From positions 1,364,001 through 1,428,000 of the forward strand of contig NC_016462.1 of NCBI RefSeq assembly GCF_000226115.1: a stretch of DNA of 64,000 nt, written 5' to 3'. Positions 1 to 11,524 of the stretch are shown here, piece after piece. The DNA comes from Thermothielavioides terrestris NRRL 8126. Its lineage: Eukaryota > Ascomycota > Sordariomycetes > Sordariales > Chaetomiaceae. The first letter of the stretch is position 1, and each line of letters opens with the position of its first letter. A model generated the notes under the pieces. It saw only the letters and a list, made by a program, of their open reading frames with translations, was not told where the DNA came from and ran no database searches. A program made the position numbers and the translations under genes.

Positions 1-416
1 ACAATCGGCATTGGCGGGTGAGAACCTTGCTTCCTCCCCGGTCCGCCGTCGCCGGCCCCTACCTACCTCCCTACCTCCCTACCTCCCTACCTCTTTCATC
101 CCTGCCCGCCCAGACTCCCCATTCAAACCTTGTAGTTAACGCTCCCCACACCAGCCCGGTCGGATCCGGCAAGACGGCGCTGATGCTGGCGCTCGCGCGG
201 GCGCTGCGGGCGCGGTACTCGCTGGCGGCGGTGACGAACGACATCTTCACGCGGGAGGACGCGGAGTTCCTGACGCGGCACCGGGCGCTGCCGGCGGGGC
301 GGATCCGGGCGATCGAGACGGGCGGGTGCCCGCACGCGGCGGTGCGCGAGGACATCTCGGCGAACCTGGCCGCGCTGGAGGACCTGCACGCGCGCTTCGC
401 CACCGACCTGCTGCTG

Positions 417-447
<31 letters not shown>

Positions 448-803
448 ACTACTCGCGCGAGCTGGCCGACTACATCATCTACGTCATCGACGTCTCGGGC
501 GGCGACAAGGTGCCCCGCAAGGGCGGGCCCGGCATCACCCAGAGCGACCTGCTCGTGGTCAACAAGACGGACCTGGCCGACGCCGTCGGCGCCGACCTGG
601 CCGTCATGGAGCGGGACGCGCGCAAGATGCGGGAGGGCGGGCCGACCGTGTTCGCGCAGGTTAAGAAGGGCGTCGGGGTCGACCATATCGTCAATCTGAT
701 CTTGAGTGCGTGGCGGGCGAGCGGGGCCGAGGAGGCGACTAAGGCGGCGGGCGGGCCGAGGCCAACGGAGGGGTTGGAGGAGCTTGGCAGCGAAGATGCT
801 TGA
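1..803 (+). CDS. ureG: Urease accessory GTPase UreG, 3' part (5' end outside window)
   Basis: UreG is the SIMIBI-class GTPase that powers nickel insertion into urease together with UreD/UreF. Two exons are visible: 1-17, ending in the frame TIGIGG, and 155-803. The intron 18-154 starts GTGAGA, has a GTTAAC branch-like site and ends CAG; joining it rebuilds the P-loop GGPVGSGKT. Further family marks are the metal-binding [19 protein letters not shown] and the guanine-specificity NKTD. The C-terminal tail ([10 protein letters not shown] onward) is low complexity. The N-terminal His-rich part usual in fungal UreG must lie before position 1. The intron carries a (CTACCTCC)n microsatellite at about 58-93. 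It converges on TSR1 with only about 220 bp between the stop codons. Confidence 0.93.
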
Positions 804-1021
804 GGGTGGGGACGGAGCTAAGTGAAAAGGAACGGCGGAAAGCAAGCATTTGTCGTGTGTATGCGTATGTGGGGAACAATGTCATGATATCCTGTAGTCA
901 CGGAGAGGGAACGCTCCGGGCCCGAAACTCAGAAAGCATCCGGCAGCCGTAATATCTCTTTATTCCAATAACGCCGTCATAAAACCCCTTTCAGGACAGT
1001 GTATATGTGAAAGCTCATCAT

Positions 1022-3594
1022 TCACTCGACATCTGCATCCATCGCATCCGCCTCGGCTGCCTGCACCAGCGTAGGGTCCAGAAGCGGCCCTTCCAGCGGC
1101 CGGGCATTGCGCGGCCACACCCGCTTGTACAAGCTGACACCGATTGTGTCCTGCGGGTTGATCCGCCCGTCGAACGTGGCCTTGAAGTACCCGTGGGTGC
1201 CGAGCGGCTCCTTGATGTACCCGCTGCGGCCGCGCTTGGTCCACAGCGGCAGCGCCTTGAACCACTCGACGTCCTCACGGTTGAAGAACATGTACCGGAT
1301 GGTGACGATCTTCTTGTGGATGTGGTAGGGATGCCCGGTGAGGATGGCCCGCTTGGCGATGACACGGGACGTCGACGGTGGCAGCGTGGTTCCCGTGGCA
1401 ACGAGGGTCAGGGGAAGAGTGGGTCCCTGTCCTTCCTCCTCGTCTTCCATTTCCGCTCCAGCACTCGGAACGGTCCGCTTGAAGAAGAGCGCCGGCACAG
1501 AGCCCCATGTGACTGGGCCCATGAACGTCGCTACGGCGGACTGCCCCGGATGCAAGTAGCGGCAGTACTTGTGGACATTGTTGGGCGTGGTGCCACCTTG
1601 CGAAAACAAGGGGTTGATGACGAACCGGCGGGGGCCGTACTGAACGATCAGCTCCTCCTTCGCCTTGATCGACGACGGGAAATCGGAGCTGAGGTTGATT
1701 AGGACGTTGACCGCTGTTCGCTTCTGCTCGTGCCTCAGGAGCGAGAAAAGGGTAACCGGCCTGCTCGGGTTGTACGACTTTTGGATCGCTACAGGCACGC
1801 CTTTGACGTAGACGTGGACGCGCGTCCCGGGAGCCACGCCGCCGACCAAGGCCTCGCGCGCAGCTCGGATCCGCGATGCTTTGTAGTCCGGGATGCGCAA
1901 CAGCCGCTGCCACTCCTCCGGCTCAAACGCGCGATCCTCGTCCTCCAGCCACGGGCTTGTCCTCAGGCTCTTGAGACCCCTGTATTTGGCCAGCCTTTCG
2001 CGGGCCAGCACCTTCGGGTGAAGCTCGATCTCGTCGGGGAATTCCAAGTCATCTTCGGCCTCCGTTCTCTTGCTCTTCCGGTACGCCTCCAGCGCCCTGG
2101 CGTCTTCGTCCTCATCGGGCTCGATGAAGGCTACGGACTGAGGGTACTCGGACGGCCCAGCCTCCGTCATGGCGTCCCCAGCGAGACCCTCCATTCCGTC
2201 TTCCGGCCGCGCTTCTTCCTCTCCCTCGGCGTCTTGCATGTCGTAATCTTCCAAATCGGAGCCCGAGTCCGACACGTCCTCGTCGGCCAAGAACCATGCG
2301 GCTTGGTACTTGGATGTACCTTTGGGAAGTTTCTTCGGCATGGGAAGTTCCTCGACCCGGTCGTCGTCCGAGAAGTAGTGATGGTCATCCAGCAACACAC
2401 CCTTCCTGGATGTTGTCACGGTTGTAGCAGCATCCATGTCCTCGTCACCATCCCCCATGGCCGCCTCCTCCGGCGCAAGGTCGTCGAGGGTATCCCGCTC
2501 TTCGGTCGGGAGCTCGAGCGTCTCCTCCTCGGCGCCGTCCTCCACATTCATCGTGTCCTCGCCTTTCCTTTTCCGCGTCGCAAGCGGCGCCGCCGTAATT
2601 TTTTCGATCTGGAAAGTTCCCCAATCGCCCACTTGCACCAACCTGTCCGCCTTCAAGCCCCTGCCCCTGACGACACCGGTCAGGATGGTGGGCGCCAAGC
2701 CCGAGGTCGCCCACTGGATGTCCTCGACCAGCATCCAGCTTCGCTCATCCCTCCAGCGGACGCCCTTGGGCGTAGTGCTGCACAGAGACCGCATCAAGTT
2801 CGCGCATTCTTGACGGTTGTCGAGACTGTAGATCTTCTCTTGTTCGGGGTGAAAGTGTGTGATGTATGACTTGAGGGACGAGACCACCGACAGCCGCTGC
2901 TTGGCCGGCTCGATCTTGTTCAGCCCCTGGACAACCGTGAAGAGGGTCGACATGCCTTGGCCTTCGACGCTCCGCAAAATCAGCTCGCCAAGGTCATCGA
3001 CCTCCACCTCGGCCGAGAGCACGAGGACGATAAAGTCGGCGACCCGCGCAGCATCCAGACACGCAGTAAGGTCCCTGCTGAGCGGGACATACTGCAGCTT
3101 CTGCTTGAACCTGTCCACGGGCACTCGGAAGCACCCATCGTGCACCTCGGCTTCAATGTCGACACTCCCGTTCAGGCTCCGGATAGCGGCGGCGGCGTCC
3201 GAGTCGGCGCAGAGCGGGATGACGGCGACGTTTCGGGGGGCTCCGTCCTTTCCAGCAAAGATGGACGCCTCCTTCTGGTGTTCGCGGGCCTTCTCCAGCT
3301 GCCTCTGCTTGGCCTGGTTTCGCCGGTCGAGCTTCGACATGACTTGCTGGTGCGGCGTCTTGCGCTGTCCCTTTTCGCCTGAGATCCGGCCTGAACGAGT
3401 CGAAGAAGGTCAGCACCGACCGAGACTTGTTTGGTTTGTTTGTTGGACCGCATTTGCAATCAACGGTCTGCGTGAGCCATACCCTTGGCCGCATTTCGCA
3501 GCTGGCCCTTGGTTGCCTTCCGTGACTTGAACGGCTTGTGCGTTGTCTTGGTCGTGGGCCTGTGCGAGTGCCCGCTGCCAACGGCGCCCGGCAT
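1022..3594 (-). CDS. TSR1: 40S ribosome biogenesis factor Tsr1
   Basis: Tsr1 is a Bms1-like, GTPase-dead translation-factor homologue that binds late pre-40S particles and blocks premature subunit joining. Two exons: 3594-3483 (MPGAVGSGHSHRP..., the basic N-terminus typical of Tsr1) and 3378-1022. The intron has donor GTATGG and acceptor CAG, and the join gives AAKGEKGQRKTPHQQV before MSKLDRRNQAKQ, as in the family. The protein is 822 residues. It has the AARP2CN/DUF663 layout: the pseudo-GTPase half, an acidic middle (EEEE, DGDEDMDA), then the conserved end with FKATFDGRINPQDTIG and SLYKRVWP. The initiator was chosen because the HSHR motif starts at residue 9. Transcribed head-to-head with UTP7. 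Confidence 0.93.
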
Positions 3595-3944
3595 CTTTCC
3601 GTCGCCGCCGGCTTTAAATCGGTAGGGAAGGGACGCCACTTTGGTCAGGATCCAGACGGCAACCGGTGGAGGTACACAAGATCCCAGGTTGAGATTTACA
3701 GGCAAACTTGAAGGGGGAACAGCGAGGGGCGGTGATGGCGGGGCAGTGGTTCTTGGGCCCTTTTTTTCCACCTGTGTGCATATCTTATCGCGTCTTGTGC
3801 GACCAATCAGCAACCAGGACTGGAACTTTTTAGTGGGCCCATCCTAAAAATGTCGGACGCCAGTGCTCTTGACTTGCGATCGGCTGCTTGCTATGCTACC
3901 AGTGCCGGCCGTTCCCCCCAATTGTACCATTAACGCTCGACACC
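3595..3944. promoter_or_regulatory. Shared 350 bp promoter of divergent TSR1 and UTP7
   Basis: This gap lies between the two start codons. It holds two perfect GGGCCC palindromes (3755-3760 and 3835-3840), a CCAAT box (3803-3807), a T-run (3760-3767) and a near-inverted pair CTTTTTAG/CTAAAAAT around the second GGGCCC. The rRNA-processing element of yeast (RRPE) is A/T-rich of similar type, but no exact RRPE or PAC match was found. That it drives both genes is inferred from spacing. Confidence 0.6.
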
Positions 3945-5664
3945 ATGGACACAACAGACACCAACGACGCGCCCCTGGCTAGGGTCGAACAGCCCAACGG
4001 GGCTCTGGCCGTCAACAATGCGCGCACCGAGTTCCGGTCCAGAGCCGAGATTGATCGCATCCGCCGCCTCAAGCAGGCGCAGCTAGCCTACGGCCGCGGC
4101 CGCCGCATCGACGTCAAGAGCGTCAAGGACAAGAAATTGCGGCGCAATCTCAACAACCTCGAGAACAAGTACAAGACGGCGGCCTTGAAGGCCAAGGAGG
4201 CCGAGATCCTGCTCGAGAACTCGTCCGGCTTCCTAGAGCCCGAGACAGAACTCGAGCGGACCTACAGGGTGCGCCAGGATGACATCCAGAAGGAGGTCGC
4301 CATCGAGGTGGCGCAGAAGAAGTTCGAGCTGAAGCTCGATGCGCTTGGCCCCTATGTGTGCGAGTACAGCAGGAACGGGCGGGATCTGATCTTGGCGGGG
4401 CGGAAAGGCCATGTCGCGACCATGGACTGGCGGGAGGGCAAGCTTGGCTGCGAGCTGCAGCTGGGTGAGACGGTCCGGGATGCCCGCTTCCTGCACAACA
4501 ACCAATTCTTCGCGGTGGCTCAGAAGAAGTACGTTTACATATACGATGCCAACGGCGTCGAGATCCACTGCTTGAGAAAGCACGTCGAGGTCTCGCACAT
4601 GGAGTTTCTTCCCTACCACTTCCTCCTAGCGACTTTGGTAAGTGCCACAAAGGGATATTGGAAAACGGCCATAATTGACGTCCCCGCAGAGCATAAGCGG
4701 TCAGTTAAAGTACCAAGACACATCCACCGGTCAAATCGTCGCCGAGATCCCGACCAAACTTGGAACGCCCGTCTCCCTAACGCAGAACCCGTATAACGCC
4801 ATCCTACACATCGGCCAGCAGAATGGCACGGTCACATTGTGGTCACCGAACTCGTCACAGCCGTTGGTTAAACTTCTCGCCCACAGAGGGCCTGTGCGGT
4901 CACTTGCAGTCGACCGGGAGGGACGATACATGGTGTCGGCAGGGCAGGACAACCGGATGGCCATCTGGGACATCCGAAACTTCAAGGAGGCCGTCTCCAG
5001 CTACTTCACCAGATCACCCGCGTCGTCCGTCGCAATATCAGACACGGGCCTCACGGCGGTCGGGTGGGGGACCAAGACGACCGTCTGGAAGGGCCTCTTC
5101 TCGAAGGAGAAACCGGTGCAAGAAAAGGTCCAGAGCCCCTACATGACGTGGGGCGGCGATGGCCAGTCGATCGAGCGCGTACGGTGGTGCCCGTTCGAGG
5201 ACGTGCTCGGCATCGGGCACTCCCAGGGCTTCTCGTCCATCATCATCCCCGGCGCTGGCGAGGCCAACTACGACGCGCTCGAAGTCAACCCGTTCGAGAC
5301 CAAGAAGCAGCGGCAGGAGGGCGAGGTCAAGGCCCTGCTGAACAAGCTGCAGCCCGAGATGATCGCGCTCGACCCCAACTTCATCGGCAACCTGGACCTG
5401 CGGTCCGAGAAGCAGCGGCAGGCCGAGAGGGACCTGGACGCCCCGGCGGTGGACATCGCCGAGGAGATCCGGAACCGGGCGCGGGGGAAGAACAGCGCGC
5501 TGAAGAAGTACCTGCGCAAGCAGCGCAAGAAGAACATCATCGACGAGAAGCGACTCAAGGTCGAGGAGATGTACAAGGAGATGCAGGAGAAGAAGGACGA
5601 GCGGCACAAGGAGCGGCAGGCCCAGCTGGGGCCGACGCTGTCGAGATTCGTGCGGAAGGAGTAG
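3945..5664 (+). CDS. UTP7: SSU processome WD-repeat protein Utp7 (WDR46)
   Basis: Utp7 is a U3 snoRNP/SSU-processome component needed for 18S rRNA maturation in the nucleolus. Exons 3945-4637 and 4690-5664; the intron has donor GTAAGT and acceptor CAG and is phase 0, giving ATL|SISGQLKYQDTSTG. The 555-residue product is almost exactly the length of yeast Utp7 (554). A basic N-terminal region (RGRRIDVKSVKDKKLRRN) precedes WD repeats such as GPVRSLAVDREGRYMVSAG and NRMAIWDIR. A C-terminal BING4CT-type region follows (YDALEVNPFETKKQRQEGEV), with the lysine-rich coiled tail RKQRKKNIIDEKRLKVEEM. The ATG at 3945 is preceded by CACC. Divergent from TSR1, another 40S factor. Confidence 0.95.
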
Positions 5665-6005
5665 GAAGTAATGATACCCGGATGACCTGGCCATGCATGC
5701 TATTCCGTGATGGCAAGGTGCTGTGTGGGAGGCTTACTCCTCTGTCGTAGCACTCACTCCGTGCGGTATTGGGGTATCAACCAAGACCCAGCGCCGGTCC
5801 GTCGTAGTGGCGTCGCGTCTCGCACTACCTTGCGATTCCTTCCCATCTTTGCCACCACATAATAACAACGCCGACCTGTTGCCAACAATGAGTCGCCGTG
5901 ACCCAGAACCCGGACCGTTATGCGCCTGCCCATCCATTCTATCAAACTCCATACTCTTTTGCTTTTTTTCCCCAGTCTAGGACTTTCCATATTCCCTGTA
6001 ATCTC
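5665..6005. other. Convergent intergenic spacer UTP7/PTH2
   Basis: A 341 bp gap between two stop codons facing each other. It has a pyrimidine-rich stretch (5955-5975) and no convincing coding region; it probably holds only the two 3' UTRs. Confidence 0.5.
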
Positions 6006-6774
6006 TCACAAGAGCTTCAAATGCCCCGTCACCGCATCGACTATGCTCTTCGGCGCCGGCCCGACGCCGAGCACGGTCCTGCTCCCGGACGCGATCTGCG
6101 TCCTGCCGGCGTCGGTGATCACCTCGGCCGTCACCCCGAGGCTCCGGGCCCGGCCCATCAGCTCCAGCAGCTCGTCCTCGCTCTTAACCTGCACGGCGAT
6201 CTTGGCCTGCCCGAGCCGCTCCCACTGGCGCAGGATCTTGGCGTCGGCCGACTGCGGGCGTGCCTGCGCGGCGCGCAGCAGCGACTTGTAGCACGCGAGC
6301 GTGGCATGCGAGCATTGCGCGGCGATCTTGCCTGCGAGCCGCAAAGTGAAACGTTTAGCCAGGGTCAATTAAAGCGACGGAGACGAAAAAGAAGGGAAAG
6401 AAAATGAACCTACCCTTCGTCATCCCCAAATCCGTCCTGACCACCAACACCAATTTACACTCCTCATTCGGATTAAACCGCCTCCCCGCCGCCGCGGCCA
6501 CCGCCCCTTCCCCGGGACCCGCACTCGCCCGCAAGCCCTGGCGGCGGTCGGCGTCCTCGCCGTTGGCCCAGTTGGGCGCGTGGTCCAGCAGCGACTCGTC
6601 CTCGTCGACATCCGACTCTTCGCTCTCGACCGGGTCCTGCAGGTTGGCGGCGCGCTCGGCCGCCAGCGCCGGCGACACCAGCCAGCCGCGCACCGCGTAC
6701 ACGCCGAGCCCGAAGCCCGTCAGCAGGGCGATGATGCTGGTCGTCACCACCACCGCGGAGGATACCTCGGACAT
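6006..6774 (-). CDS. PTH2: Peptidyl-tRNA hydrolase 2 with N-terminal membrane anchor
   Basis: Pth2 releases tRNA from stalled peptidyl-tRNA; in eukaryotes it sits on the mitochondrial outer membrane. Exons 6774-6414 and 6331-6006. The 82 nt intron has donor GTAGGT and acceptor CAG, and the join restores RTDLGMTKGKIAAQCSHA, the catalytic core of the PTH2 fold. The product is 228 residues: a membrane helix at about residues 8-33 (VVTTSIIALLTGFGLGVYAV), an acidic linker (ESEESDVDEDES), then the hydrolase domain with ITDAGRTQIASGS and the end PAPKSIVDAVTGHLKLL. The start at MSEVSS matches the family; an in-frame ATG further upstream would add an unlikely leader. Confidence 0.94.
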
Positions 6775-7531
6775 GGCGTGTGTCTTTTGTCTTTCTTTTG
6801 TTTTCTTTTCCTCCTTTGTCCTTGAGGGTGGATGGGCGGTTTGGGCGGGAGGTAAGGAGGGACGCGGCGGGAAACAAATCGGGGTCGTGGCTAGCGGGCA
6901 GTTCCGGTCCGCTCTGCTAGGTCGGTCGGGTCTTGAATCGGGTGCAAACACTGGTCGTGTGCCAATGTATTCCGTACACTGAGTGAATGTTTAAGTTGCG
7001 GGTCCTGCCTCGAGAATGCAAGCTTGCCGGGACCCACCGTCCGGAGACCCACAGACGGAGGTTCACGGTCCACCTCCGGCCGGGGGGTCGGATGCCGGTG
7101 AGAGACATCTTCGCAGCCCAATCTCGTCTATGCGGTATTGTCGATTGCATGCCAAACTTCCAGCTAATAGTCATATAGGAAGGAGTAAAAGATCAATCCA
7201 TCTTCCTGAGGGCAGGATAAAATCCAATGTTTTAGACGGCAGAGGATAATACAGTGCATGCGCCGGAGTACACTGTCCCAGCTTATCGGAGCAGCTACTT
7301 TGTTCAGTGCAGGCACAATAAAAGTACAGTTGCGCACACTGTGTGCTCAATGCTCGCATCACCCCACCTTCTCACTTACTCTGGGTGCCGCTCAAAGATA
7401 GCGTACCCCTCTCGCTCACTGAACCTCTTTGAAGTGGCCGAAACAGAACTTAGACAACAGTGCTCCCGTGATGGGCTCATGACACTGGCTTGAGGGCGTT
7501 GCTCAGTGCACCACATCAAACCCTGAAAGAC
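6775..7531. other. Divergent promoter region PTH2/NRK1
   Basis: A 757 bp gap between two start codons. The PTH2-proximal part is T-rich on the + strand (CTTTTGTCTTTCTTTTG). I see no gene and no recognisable binding-site cluster. Confidence 0.45.
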
Positions 7532-8817
7532 ATGGCCCAGCCCCGCACCGTCATCATTGGCATCAGCGGCTGCTCCTCCAGCGGCAAGACCACGCTGGCC
7601 CGGCTACTACGCGACATCTTCCCCGAGACCTTCATTCTCCATGAAGACGACTTCTACAAGCCCGAGTCAGAGTACATCCCCCCATACCCCTTTCTCCCTT
7701 TGTCCACTCCTGCTGACTCCGCCGAACCCCCCCTCCCCCAACAAGACTCCCTCACAAAGATGGATTCCTCGACTGGGACTGTCTTGAAGCAATCTCCATC
7801 CCCGACCTCGAGGCTGCCCTGCGCCACATCCGCGAAACGGGCTCAGTACCAGTCAGTCCCAACGTGTCCCCCTCCGCAACCACCGCCATCTCTTCTTGCC
7901 CCCCCAGATCCGCCTCGCTCTCCCACCGCAGCAACCACGGCTGTCCCCCTTCCCCTCCCCTCCTGCCTCCCTCGCCGCCCCGTACCCCCCTGGACTCCTC
8001 CTCCTCTTCGTCATCCTTGTCCTCGCCGTCGTCGTCGACTAGCTCACTCACCACAACCCCGACCCCACGGGTCCGCCTCCCGCCGACACAGCCCACGCTC
8101 CTCTCCATACAAGACCTGAACTCCGTCGGCCCCTGCCCGGCCACGCCCTCGCAGATCGCCGACTGCGCCGCCAGAGTCCGCGCCTGGCTATCCCCAGGCC
8201 AGCCGGGCTCGCTCATCTTCCCAGGGGCGGCGTCCCATCCCCCTTCCGAGCCCGCAACCGGCCCCAACCCCAACAACCCCAACCCCAACTCCGACCAACC
8301 ACAACCCCCAGCAAAACGACCAGCCCCGCCAACCCGCCTCTGCATCCTCGAGGGCTTCCTGCTCTACGCGCCCCGGCCCCACCCGCTGGCGGAGCACGTC
8401 ACCTCGCTGCTCGACATCAAGCTCTTCCTGCGCGCGAGCCGGGAGGCCGCGCTGCGCCGCCGCGCCGCCCGCGACGGCTACGTCACGCTCGAGGGCTTCT
8501 GGAAGGACCCGCCGGGCTACGTCGAGCGGGTGGTCTGGCCCAACTACGTCGACGCGCACCGCTGGCTGTTCGAGGGCGGCGTGGTCGAGGGCGGCCGGGT
8601 GGACGCGGCGGTTCTGGCCAGGGAGGGGATTCGGGTCGTTGATCGCGTGGTTCGTCGTTCTGGGGAGGGGGGAAGGGAAAAGGAAGGGGAAGGGGAGGTG
8701 GTGGAGGTGGAGCAGGAGGAGGATGTGGAGTTTGGGAAGGTGTTGGAGTGGGCTGTGAGGGTGGTCATGGAGGAGTTGGAGCGGATCTGCTTGCCGCGGA
8801 ATGAAGTAGGGAAGTGA
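7532..8817 (+). CDS. NRK1: Nicotinamide riboside / uridine-type kinase Nrk1
   Basis: Nrk1 phosphorylates nicotinamide riboside to NMN in NAD salvage. Exons 7532-7671 and 7746-8817. The donor is GTACAT and the acceptor is an unusual AAG, forced by frame: the join gives HEDDFYKPESELPHKDGFLDWDC. The product is 403 residues, longer than yeast Nrk1 (240). Visible motifs are the P-loop GCSSSGKTT, HEDDFYKP, the lid-region ASREAALRRRAARDGY, and FWKDPPGYVERVVWPNY. Two low-complexity stretches inflate it: a Ser/Pro/Thr insert after HIRETGSVP (about residues 87-165) and an Asn/Pro block before RLCILEGFLLYAP. A Glu-rich tail (KEGEGEVVEVEQEED) precedes the end. The first insert could hide an unrecognised in-frame intron. 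Confidence 0.85.
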
Positions 8818-9254
8818 AAGGGAGGGAGGAGCAGGGGTGTGCGACTTTTATGAATTATAGAGGAGAGGGGAGGCGAGAGTGGGAAGACGGCGTATAAGGG
8901 CCGGTAGACATGATGGATTTGTCCCGTGATAATAGACTTGGCGACAAATGCTGGAGCCTGCTGTTTAGATTGGGTTCCTGAATTAGGCATGCAACGAGTA
9001 TGGAACGGCGGGACGGAGACTCGAATTTCCTGGTGACCACTGCTCATGCTGGTCGGATTCATGTCGATGAACCAAATGCTCGGTGGAGCGTGTCGTGTAA
9101 TGATGCTGTCTACGGACCTAAAAGCCGGATAATTATCGTCAACCGGCTTCCCTTCTTATCCCCCTTCCGGCCGGTCACCCCTCCGATCCGTCATCATCAC
9201 CCACTAACTCACCCCCTATCACCCACGAAACTCCAAATGGCGGGTTCTCCCCTC
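8818..9254. other. Convergent spacer NRK1/glucoamylase
   Basis: A 437 bp region between facing stop codons. The last part (9180-9254) is CACC/CCC-rich. No coding sequence is supported; it probably contains both 3' UTRs. Confidence 0.45.
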
Positions 9255-11524
9255 CTACCGCCAAGTACCATTCACCGTCTGCGCCGGGCACGGCACTACC
9301 TCCCCACTTCCTTCTTTCCCACCACACGACGACCCCGTCCCCGTCCCCGTTGCCGTCCCCGTCCCGCCCGCCGCACCAACAGCCAGAACCAACCTGCGAT
9401 CCGGATCCGACTCCCACACCACGCTCCCATCCGGCTGCACCTTGACATACTTATACAGCACCGTCCGGCCCGCCGCGTCTGCGCCCGCTGATATCGGCAC
9501 GGTGATGCTCCACAGCGGATCCGCGGCCGAGTACGCGGACGCAGACAGCGGCACTGCGCGCACCGGGTCCCACGCGCCGAGCTCCGGCGCGCTGCCGACC
9601 ACCCTCACCGCCTCGCCCCAGCGGGTCGCCACGCGCGCGTGGAACGCGACGTAGACGGTCGCCGCGTCCGCGGCGGCGCAGCAGCCCGAGGGTAAAGGTG
9701 CGGGAGCAGCCGGGGGGGTCGCGGTCGGGTTGGGGGTCTGGCTGGGCGGGAAGGGGGAGGCGGAGGACGCCGCGGCGGTGGCGGGGGCGTAGCTGCCCGC
9801 GACTTGGACGCGGGCGCAGGTGCTCGGGAGGGTTGGGCCGTGGGCGGCCGCGGCCGACCAGCCTGGCGTGGGGACGATGCCCGCGCGGCGGTCGGCGGCG
9901 GAGAGGAAGGCCGCGTACGACCAGGTCAGGTCGGCGGCGGAGGTGGGCGCGCCGGTGGCGCGGTCGTATTGCTCGGCTAGAGAGCCGTCCGCGGGGGTGT
10001 ACTTGGCTGCGACGGCCATGAAGTCGTCGGCGTAGGCGGAGACGGCGGAGAGGATGGCTTGGTAGGTCTGGGAGGACGAGGGGTAGGTGCCGGCTGCGAG
10101 CGAGGGGACGAGGTCTTGGAAGAAGGTCAGCGAGAGCGGGGTCACGGTGATGGAGCCTTGTTTCTTCCAGACGTAGATGGCGTCGTAGAGCTGCTCGGCC
10201 GTCGCGAAATTGGCGAGGTACCACGGGTTGCCGTTGAAGTAGACGTCTTCGGCGTATCGGCCCACGGCGACGGCCCTGCCTTGGGGGATGCCCGCATTGA
10301 TGGGATAGAGGGAGCGGAACGAGTCGACGTAGGCCTTGTGGTTCGACAGGGCCTTGTCGCTGCATGGCTGGAACGTCGTGGCGTCGCAGCCCACGGCCGG
10401 ATCAAAGGTGTGGATCGATGCCAGGACAGAGTTGACGTCCTTGCCAGTCCGAGCCGTGCCGGTGTTGACTACCCGGTTGTCAGACGAGCGCGGCTACCCA
10501 GTCGGTGTGTTGCTGACCGAAACTTACTGTTGGAGACAACGTAGCCGCCATCAGCCTTCCAAAAGGTCTGCTGAAAGCATAGGATGTGTGGGGCAGCAGT
10601 GATGCAGGCGCGGCATTCGGTGCCCAGCTGGGCGGCAAGAGCAGCGCCCTCGACGAGAGCTGTTGTTCCGTGTCAGTTTGTGGTTCGAGCGCGAACCTCA
10701 GAACAAAAACTGACCCCTGTGGTTGCTGGCAATGGTGAAGAACGAGCTGCAGGGAACCTCTTCCCAGAGATCGAAGCCTGTCTCGTTCCTGAACAGCGTT
10801 AGTGTCCCGAAGACTGCCAAGTGGTTGGAACCTCGGGACGACCTACCAGTACTGGGCAATGTAAGCCAGATCGTTCTTGATCACGGGCCAGACTACGTCC
10901 TTGGCCGTTGAGGCGTAGCCGTTGCCAATCAGCCACTTGGCATACCGGGCGAGCGCGATAGCCCGCAGAGCAGGGCCGTCCCTTTGGGGCCGGCCCCACT
11001 GGCCGGAGAACGGCGTCAGGTCGACCATGAATTTGGGCTCGCCGAGACCAGCGCCGTCGGCGAGGCTGCCCGAGGGGTTTGAGACCTCCTGGAGCTTGGC
11101 CTGGGCGACAACGTAGTTCTGAATGGCGCTCTGCAAGGTGGCCGAGTAGTTGCGGGCGAGCGAGTCCACGACGCCCGTGAGAACGAGGGCAGCGTCTCTG
11201 GTCCACGTGTACCAGTCTACTGCGTCTCAGCATGCTTGCGCCGTCGAAGTTCAGACTTCAGGGCGCTCACTTACAGTCCGGGTTGGACTTGGAGGGGCTC
11301 GCAACCACGACGCCCGACGCAGCACCGGCCGCCGCGCAGCCGTCGGGGCCGACATTGCAGAGCAGCTTGCTCCAAGCGACGGACGTCTCGCTGCTGATGA
11401 ACGAGTCGACGAACCGCTGGAGCAGGGCGCCCTCCCGCCTAGCGCGGGGATCGGCTTCGGGGCGTCCGAGGACGGCCTGGACGGCGCACGCACCCAGAAC
11501 GAGCAGGGACGAGAAGGCGTGCAT
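9255..11524 (-). CDS. glaA: Secreted glucoamylase (GH15 + CBM20)
   Basis: Glucan 1,4-alpha-glucosidase, which releases glucose from the ends of starch outside the cell. Five exons: 11524-11275, 11216-10847, 10788-10715, 10659-10528 and 10468-9255. All introns are GT-AG and every join is in frame, for 679 residues. A signal peptide (MHAFSSLLVLGACAVQAVLG) is followed by a short propeptide ending in ARR. GH15 marks are YTWTRD, GRPQRDGPALRA, the general acid in DLWEEV (Glu216) and the general base in SLAEQYD (Glu441). A Pro/Thr linker leads to a C-terminal CBM20 starch-binding domain (VGSAPELGAWDP, VVWESDPDR, ending TWR). A Gly/Thr-rich insert sits inside the end of CBM20. An AmyR-type site lies upstream at 11781-11794. 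Confidence 0.95.
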
